Below are positions 6,659 to 10,482 of a stretch of 10,482 nucleotides of DNA, in pieces (the first letter of the stretch is position 1; each line of letters opens with the position of its first letter). The notes under the pieces are model-generated. The model did not search any database, was not told where the DNA came from, and worked only from the letters and a program-made list of their open reading frames with translations. The position numbers and the translations under genes were made by a program. The stretch comes from an uncultured bacterium (GTDB lineage Bacteria > Actinomycetota > Coriobacteriia > Coriobacteriales > Coriobacteriaceae): assembly GCA_905216045.1 (NCBI GenBank), contig CAJMSL010000061.1, positions 1-10,482 on the forward strand. Direction: 5' to 3'.

Positions 6659-6880
6659 ATGCGTTACACAATCAAGACTTCCGGCCTCATGTGCGGCCAT
6701 TGCGACGCCACCGTCGAGACGGCGTTGCTCAACGTGGCCGGCGTGACCGACGCCGACGCCGATCACGAGACCCAGACCGTCCAGGTGGAGTGCGCCGACA
6801 CCGTGACCGTCGAGCAGCTCACCGCCGCTGGCGAGGGCGCCGGCGAGAAGTTCCACGCCCTTTCGGTGACCGCCGCATAG
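6659..6880 (+). CDS. copZ: Copper chaperone, heavy-metal-associated domain protein
   Basis: The 73-residue protein is a single heavy-metal-associated (HMA) domain, the usual size of CopZ chaperones, which carry Cu(I) in the cytosol and pass it to CopA. Cys12 and Cys15 form the metal-binding loop in Leu-Met-Cys-Gly-His-Cys. The His between the cysteines differs from the Ala/Ser common in CopZ but is frequent in HMA proteins of anaerobic Gram-positives. The rest fits the domain: a strand, then a helix beginning Asp-Ala-Thr-Val-Glu, then acidic strands. Its place between copA and csoR supports a copper role. Binding of another soft metal cannot be excluded from the sequence. Confidence 0.88.
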   Translation: MRYTIKTSGLMCGHCDATVETALLNVAGVTDADADHETQTVQVECADTVTVEQLTAAGEGAGEKFHALSVTAA

Positions 6881-6906
6881 CAGTCGCTGCCTACTGAATC
6901 CTCAGA

Positions 6907-6973
6907 AGTTGCGGTGAAATACGGACTGTTGTGCCGCCCTAGGCCTTTAAACGGTCCGTATTTCACCGCAACT
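6907..6973. repeat. Perfect 20-bp inverted repeat between copZ and csoR
   Basis: The left arm 6907-6926 (AGTTGCGGTGAAATACGGAC) is exactly complementary to 6954-6973, with a 27-base loop. It fills half of the 135-base gap. It is unrelated in sequence to the palindrome between copA and copZ and to the 55-bp modules. No T-run follows, so it is not a standard terminator. A dispersed repeat element or a transcript-processing hairpin is more likely. Confidence 0.85.
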
Positions 6974-7015
6974 GACGGGGACATCCGGAAGATCGACCAG
7001 AAACGAGGACCCGAC

Positions 7016-7288
7016 ATGATGGCAGACCATAAATCGGTGACCCGCATGCTCAAGACGGCACGCGGCCAGATCGACGGCATCTTGCGGATGGTCGAGGAGG
7101 ACCGTTACTGCGTCGATATTTCCACGCAGCTCATGGCAACGCAGGCGCTCCTCGCGCGCATTAACGCCGACGTGCTCAAGGCGCATATCGAGGGCTGCGT
7201 GACTTCGGCAATCGAATCGGGCGACGAAGACCTCAAAGCCGCCAAGCTCGCCGAAATCGAACGCGTCGTCGACAAGCTCTCCAAGTAA
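7016..7288 (+). CDS. csoR: Copper-sensing transcriptional repressor, CsoR family
   Basis: The 90-residue all-helical repressor binds Cu(I) and then leaves its operator. The Cys32, His57, Cys61 triad has the same spacing (25 and 4) as the Cys36/His61/Cys65 triad of characterised CsoR, and Tyr31 before the first Cys also matches. The His separates it from the CstR and formaldehyde-sensing (FrmR) branches of the family. The N-terminal region is rich in basic residues (Lys-Thr-Ala-Arg-Gly-Gln), as expected for DNA contact. ATG 7016 is chosen because GAGG at 7005-7008 lies seven bases upstream; ATG 7019 directly follows and is also possible. An open extension back to 6914 runs through the inverted repeat and is unlikely. 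It is third in the copA-copZ-csoR cluster, and the CsoR-type box at 4097-4113 is its probable target. Confidence 0.93.
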   Translation: MMADHKSVTRMLKTARGQIDGILRMVEEDRYCVDISTQLMATQALLARINADVLKAHIEGCVTSAIESGDEDLKAAKLAEIERVVDKLSK

Positions 7289-7298
7289 TAGGGGCATT

Positions 7299-7379
7299 GG
7301 GGACAGATTTCTTTGCACCGTCTTGGTATTCCGGGGACAGGTATGTTTGCACCACATTGGTGCAGATTAACCTGTCCCC
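7299..7379. repeat. GGGGACAG palindromic element after csoR
   Basis: The outer stem GGGGACAGGT (7333-7342) pairs with ACCTGTCCCC (7370-7379), and an inner stem GCACCA (7349-7354) pairs with TGGTGC (7358-7363). A partial direct copy of the left half, GGGGACAG followed by a TTTGCACC segment, sits at 7299-7319. The layout is that of a dispersed REP-like element. It lies between csoR and the next gene and may help end or stabilise the cop transcript, although it has no T-tract. Confidence 0.75.
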
Positions 7380-7434
7380 CTTGCTCTAAATCGGGTATAA
7401 AGGCGTGCAGCATATCGAACGAAAGGCAATTTGC

Positions 7435-7908
7435 ATGAATGACTTTATGAAGGGTCGCAATGGTGCCGATGAACTCACCATCGTGATGGGTTTTGCCGGC
7501 ATCGTCATCGCGATGATCGGATCGATAGCCCGCATCCAGTGGCTCAGCTGGATTGCCATCGCCGTAATCGTGATTGGCGTGCTGCGCGGCCTGTCCAAAA
7601 ATATCGACGCACGCCACAAGGAGAACGAGACCTTTGTCGCCGCGACTGCAAACGTACCCGGCTTGGGCAAGTTTGTAGCTAGCTTGGGCGGCGGAGCTGC
7701 AGCGGCCAACGCCTCGCGCGCAGCCGGTACTAGCAAGGAAGACTTTGAACGTGCCAAGCGCACAGCCAAGAAGATGTGGAAGGGCCGCAAGACCACGGCC
7801 TATCTTAAGTGCCCCAACTGCGGCCAGATGCTCTCCGTTCCCAAGGGCAAAGGCAAGATCCGCGTCACCTGCCCCAAGTGCCATGCCAAGATGGAGACGC
7901 GCTCATAG
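7435..7908 (+). CDS. Small membrane protein with C-terminal zinc ribbon, function unknown
   Basis: The 157-residue protein has two hydrophobic segments at about 14-31 and 35-53, joined by a very short turn, so both ends are probably cytoplasmic. An Ala/Gly-rich linker and a strongly basic stretch (about 100-122) follow. The C-terminus carries Cys126-x-x-Cys129 and Cys146-x-x-Cys149, the four ligands of a zinc ribbon. I do not recognise the family; membrane-anchored zinc-ribbon proteins of this size are common, uncharacterised proteins in Gram-positives. ATG 7435 is chosen for GAAAGG at 7421-7426; an in-frame ATG at 7405 lacks a ribosome binding site. The gap from csoR is 146 bases and holds a palindrome, so co-transcription with the copper genes is uncertain. 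A TATAAA at 7396-7401 could be its own -10 box. Confidence 0.82.
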   Translation: MNDFMKGRNGADELTIVMGFAGIVIAMIGSIARIQWLSWIAIAVIVIGVLRGLSKNIDARHKENETFVAATANVPGLGKFVASLGGGAAAANASRAAGTSKEDFERAKRTAKKMWKGRKTTAYLKCPNCGQMLSVPKGKGKIRVTCPKCHAKMETRS

Positions 7909-7930
7909 CTGCCATACTATGGGACAAATA

Positions 7931-7965
7931 AAAGCCGAGGCCTCGCACTGGGACCTCGGCTTTTT
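7931..7965. terminator. Bidirectional Rho-independent terminator
   Basis: AAAGCCGAGG (7931-7940) pairs perfectly with CCTCGGCTTT (7954-7963), with a 13-base loop, and TTTTT follows the GC stem on the plus strand. Read on the minus strand the same stem is followed by TTTTATTTG. It lies between the 3' ends of the convergent zinc-ribbon gene and amidohydrolase gene, so it can serve both. Confidence 0.92.
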
Positions 7966-8015
7966 CTGATTATGACAAAAGGATTGTCCCTTTGTCGCAT
8001 CGCCATATCGCGCGC

Positions 8016-9386
8016 TTACGCCACGCCATCGCGGGCAAGCTCCTCGGCCAACGCCTCGGCAGGCATGGCCATAATCGCGTCGAGCTCGGCGTCCACCTCG
8101 GGAATACGCTTCACCTTGAGCTTGCGCACCAGATCACCGCGACACATCACGTGCGTCGGATCACGCAGTGCGCACAGGTCATCGAGCGGGTTCTCGCGCG
8201 TCACCAGAATATCGGCGGCCTTGCCGCACTCGATTGTGCCGGTCTCGCCGCCCAGCCCCAGCAGCTCGGCATTGACCTGCGTGGCCGTATGCAGCGCGAA
8301 AGCGTTGCCCACGCCGACATACTTGGCAAAATAGGCCACCTCACGCCACATGTCGTACTGCGTCACGAACGGGCAGCTCGAGTCCGTGCCAAGGCCCACC
8401 TTAACGCCAGCTTCCAGTGCGGCACGGGCGCTCTCGATGATGCCCGAGCACACGATGTCACCGTTCTTCTTTTGTGTATCGGTCGAATGGGTCTTTTCCG
8501 GGTCGAGCAATACAAACGGCAGCGCCGGGCTGATAGTGCAGGTAACGCTGGGCGCACGCCCCTCGAGCTGCGTGCCCGCGGCGCCGCGGTACAGTTCCAA
8601 GATCTCGGGAGTCATCGGGGCACCGTGCTCGATCGTATCGACGCCGGCCTCAAGCGCGGCCTTCACGCCTTCGGTGCTCTCGACATGAGCCATAACCGGC
8701 AGGCCCACCTCGTGCGCCGCCTTGCACGCCGCCGCGGCAACCTCGACCGGCATACGCAGCACACCCGGCTCGCCCACCTCGGTAGCGTCGAACACGCCGC
8801 CCGTCACGAACAGCTTGATGACGTCGGCACCGCGCGCATACAGGTCGCGCACCTGTTCGGCTGCCTCGGCGGGACTGTTGGCCACCTGGGCGAACAAACC
8901 CGCACCATGGCCGCCCGGCACCGTGACACCCGTTCCCGGCGCCACCAGGCGAGGACCTTGATACTTGCCGGCATCGATAGCATCGCGCACGGCAAGATCG
9001 GCAAACAGCGGGTCGCCCGCGCCGCGCACCGTGGTCACGCCACTTGCCAGTTGTTGTTGGGCGCTGCCCTTAAGAATATGGCGCACGATGGCGCGCCCCA
9101 CGGGATTATCGAGCTTCTTCATCAGCGCGCCCGCATCGCCCGCCGAAACCGGCTTGCCCGAACCGCACAGATGCACATGCATATTGATGAGGCCTGGCAT
9201 GAGATACGCACCTGCCAGGTCGATAACCTCGGCACCCGCAGGCGCCTGCGCCACAGCACTCGGCCCCATCCACGTGATGACACCGCGCTCAACGGCCACG
9301 GCCATATCGGGCTGCGGCTCCATATGTTTCGAGCCATCCAGGACGGTCGCATTGATAAACAACGTGGAACGATCGGCAGACGCCAT
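8016..9386 (-). CDS. Metal-dependent amidohydrolase, COG1228-like
   Basis: The 456-residue protein belongs to the amidohydrolase superfamily, which uses one or two metal ions in a TIM barrel to hydrolyse amide or ring C-N bonds. Visible metal ligands are His70-x-His72, Lys191 in a Lys-Leu-Phe-Val-Thr-Gly-Gly segment (a likely carboxylated lysine bridging two metals), His234, His254 and the catalytic Asp335 in Gly-Thr-Asp. The set and spacing fit the imidazolonepropionase/Xaa-Pro dipeptidase-like branch, so a blocked dipeptide or N-acyl amino acid is a reasonable substrate guess, not a demonstrated one. There is no signal peptide, so it is probably cytosolic. ATG 9386 is set by a strong GGGGGAGGAG just upstream. 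The frame stays open to 9650, but that extension is repeat sequence. No partner gene is adjacent on its strand; it converges on the zinc-ribbon gene and shares a terminator with it. Confidence 0.9.
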   Translation of the reverse strand: MASADRSTLFINATVLDGSKHMEPQPDMAVAVERGVITWMGPSAVAQAPAGAEVIDLAGAYLMPGLINMHVHLCGSGKPVSAGDAGALMKKLDNPVGRAIVRHILKGSAQQQLASGVTTVRGAGDPLFADLAVRDAIDAGKYQGPRLVAPGTGVTVPGGHGAGLFAQVANSPAEAAEQVRDLYARGADVIKLFVTGGVFDATEVGEPGVLRMPVEVAAAACKAAHEVGLPVMAHVESTEGVKAALEAGVDTIEHGAPMTPEILELYRGAAGTQLEGRAPSVTCTISPALPFVLLDPEKTHSTDTQKKNGDIVCSGIIESARAALEAGVKVGLGTDSSCPFVTQYDMWREVAYFAKYVGVGNAFALHTATQVNAELLGLGGETGTIECGKAADILVTRENPLDDLCALRDPTHVMCRGDLVRKLKVKRIPEVDAELDAIMAMPAEALAEELARDGVA

Positions 9387-9392
9387 ATCGAG

Positions 9393-9402
9393 CTCCTCCC
9401 CC
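9393..9402 (-). promoter_or_regulatory. Ribosome binding site fixing the amidohydrolase start
   Basis: On the minus strand GGGGGAGGAG lies six bases before ATG 9386. It rules out the longer in-frame starts up to 9650, which would translate through both palindromic modules of array 3. Confidence 0.85.
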
Positions 9403-9532
9403 TCAGAAAACTTGAACATCTGTCCATTATTATCCAGCGCGGCAGGATTGCTGCGGACATATCGGTTAACGGAGGGAAGAGGGGATGTGGGGGGACGGAA
9501 TACGTTGCAGCCCCACCCCAGCAACATCAGGG

Positions 9533-9597
9533 GAATGTCTCGATCTGTAACAGGTACAGGGTTATTGGGCCCCTTGATGTTACAGATCAAGACATTC
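9533..9597. repeat. 55-bp palindromic module, array 3 unit 1
   Basis: The arms TCTCGATCTGTAACA (9538-9552) and TGTTACAGATCAAGA (9578-9592) are separated by 25 bp. The flanks are GAATG and CATTC, perfectly complementary to each other yet different from the TTTG/CAAA flanks of other units, which extends the pairing to 20 bp with one mismatch. It lies upstream of the amidohydrolase gene. Confidence 0.93.
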
Positions 9598-9614
9598 GGT
9601 CGACGTTTCACCGG

Positions 9615-9677
9615 TTTGTCTCGATCTGTAACAATTACGAACTCAAACAACTTCTAAACGTTACAGATCGAGACAAA
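9615..9677. repeat. 55-bp palindromic module, array 3 unit 2
   Basis: The arms TCTCGATCTGTAACA (9619-9633) and CGTTACAGATCGAGA (9659-9673) flank a 25-bp middle, with TTTG and CAAA extending the stem. It starts 81 bp after unit 1, the same offset as in array 1, and ends 5 bases from the stop codon of the nuclease-like gene on the minus strand, where it could act as a 3' hairpin. Confidence 0.93.
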
Positions 9678-9682
9678 ACCTC

Positions 9683-10482
9683 TCAGCGCCCATACCACTG
9701 GCGTCTCCATTCCTCAGCCAGATCGGCCCGCTGTTGAATTCCCGCCAGTCTCATCTTTTCAGCCAGCTTCCCCGGGTTCTTGAGTTCATCAAACGTAAAC
9801 CGAAGCACCTTGTGCCCGAGCATCGTCAGATGAGACTCTCGCTGACGTTCTGCCACGAATGGGTCGACCGACCCCCGATCCCCACCATCCTGCAGGGTAT
9901 ACTTTCCCTTCCCGTCGAGCTCGCCGATGACACACGTCCCGTTCTCGAGCCGCCAAAAATAGTCGACGCGAAACACCTGGCTCGAATCGAGCGGGTCGCG
10001 AAACTCCACCTGCAGCTCCGGAACTGGAAAGCCGTACGCAATAAAGAACGCTCGGAACCGAGACTCGCCGCCGTTTTCGGACAGCCCGTCCGCATACGAC
10101 GCAATCACCTGTGCCCTGCGATACCCTCGCCTGCCCTCGCAATCGGCGCGGAGGCGCTCGCACAAATCCCAACGTGATACGCCTTTCGCCCGCAGTGCAG
10201 AATCGGCAATCGTCAACCCGTAGGAGAACGGCGCACGCAGTAAGCAATCCTCCACCGTGCGCCAAAACGACGTCACCCGCACGCCATCAACACGCTCGAG
10301 CGCGCCCGCCATCTGCGGACGCAACAACCTGCACCCGCCGCTCAACGTCACCGAACAACCCGTCTTAACAAGAAAGCGCGGCCCGAGCAGATCATTCGGC
10401 ACCTCCAGACCCCACAAAAGCGCCGTGTCATAGCCCCTAAGCGCCCAATCGGGATGTCGTTCCGCAAGCCATATGATAGTCC
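9683..10482 (-). CDS. DUF559/PD-(D/E)XK nuclease-like protein, partial (5' end outside window)
   Basis: At least 265 residues are visible. The frame has a TTG at 10417, but it stays open to the window edge, and the upstream residues (ending Asp-Thr-Ala-Leu-Leu before that TTG) look like genuine protein, so the true start lies beyond 10482. The C-terminal part carries a nuclease-fold pattern: a Glu (codon 10066-10064) near Arg-Phe-Arg, an Asp in Val-Asp-Tyr (9964-9962), then 14 residues on Gly-Glu-Leu-Asp-Gly-Lys (Glu 9922-9920). This matches the D...E-x-D/K core of DUF559/Vsr-like proteins. The N-terminal part recalls the AbiEi-type proteins often fused to such domains in actinobacteria. A role in defence or as a toxin–antitoxin-related regulator is possible but not shown. 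The stop codon lies next to the last palindromic module. Confidence 0.7.
   Translation of the reverse strand, partial: TIIWLAERHPDWALRGYDTALLWGLEVPNDLLGPRFLVKTGCSVTLSGGCRLLRPQMAGALERVDGVRVTSFWRTVEDCLLRAPFSYGLTIADSALRAKGVSRWDLCERLRADCEGRRGYRRAQVIASYADGLSENGGESRFRAFFIAYGFPVPELQVEFRDPLDSSQVFRVDYFWRLENGTCVIGELDGKGKYTLQDGGDRGSVDPFVAERQRESHLTMLGHKVLRFTFDELKNPGKLAEKMRLAGIQQRADLAEEWRRQWYGR

Noticed and set aside
6914..7015. Longer N-terminus for CsoR
   Set aside because: The extension is encoded by the inverted repeat, and ATG 7016 with GAGG upstream gives a normal-length family member.
7992..9737. A 581-codon open frame on the plus strand
   Set aside because: It is antisense to the amidohydrolase, which has intact metal ligands and a strong ribosome binding site. 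The composition is Arg/His/Ala-rich, typical of a shadow frame in GC-rich DNA, and its end translates the repeats.

Overview
The window looks like chromosomal DNA from a high-GC Gram-positive gut actinobacterium of the class Coriobacteriia, most likely Collinsella. This assignment is inferred. It rests on strongly GC-biased third codon positions, a Ser/Thr kinase whose C-terminal part resembles the DUF6273-type domains ending in a Pro-Gly-Phe-Cys motif that are common in that group, and intergenic regions packed with palindromic repeats. No rRNA, tRNA, CRISPR array, transposase or phage gene was seen.

Layout: (1) 1-381 is intergenic, with two 55-bp palindromic modules, a possible promoter and a short imperfect direct repeat. 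(2) 382-3600, plus strand: an FHA-domain protein, a hairpin terminator, an inverted repeat, then a membrane-anchored Ser/Thr protein kinase with a predicted extracytoplasmic sensor-like domain. This is probably a phospho-signalling pair. (3) 3601-4171: five 55-bp palindromic modules at an exact 80-bp period, followed by a copper-responsive control region with a CsoR-type operator. (4) 4172-7288, plus strand: a copper homeostasis cluster, copA (Cu(I)-exporting P-type ATPase), copZ-like chaperone and csoR (copper-sensing repressor). Both gaps in the cluster hold long palindromes unrelated to each other. (5) 7435-7908: a small two-TM protein with a C-terminal zinc ribbon, ending at a strong bidirectional terminator. 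(6) 8016-9386, minus strand: a metal-dependent amidohydrolase. (7) 9533-9677: two more 55-bp palindromic modules. (8) 9683 to the right edge, minus strand: a partial gene with a PD-(D/E)XK/DUF559-like C-terminal nuclease motif, running out of the window at its 5' end.

Working together: copper entering the cytosol would be bound by the CopZ-like chaperone and pumped out by CopA, while CsoR represses the copA promoter until it binds Cu(I). The FHA protein is a plausible reader of phosphothreonine made by the neighbouring kinase. The amidohydrolase, zinc-ribbon and nuclease-like genes show no clear functional link to these.

The most unusual signal is the repeat family. Nine modules at three loci each consist of a 15-bp arm, 25 bp, and an inverted 15-bp arm. 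Neighbours sit exactly 80 bp (five-unit array) or 81 bp (both pairs) apart. The five-unit array also has an alternating 160-bp higher-order pattern. I cannot name an established family for it.
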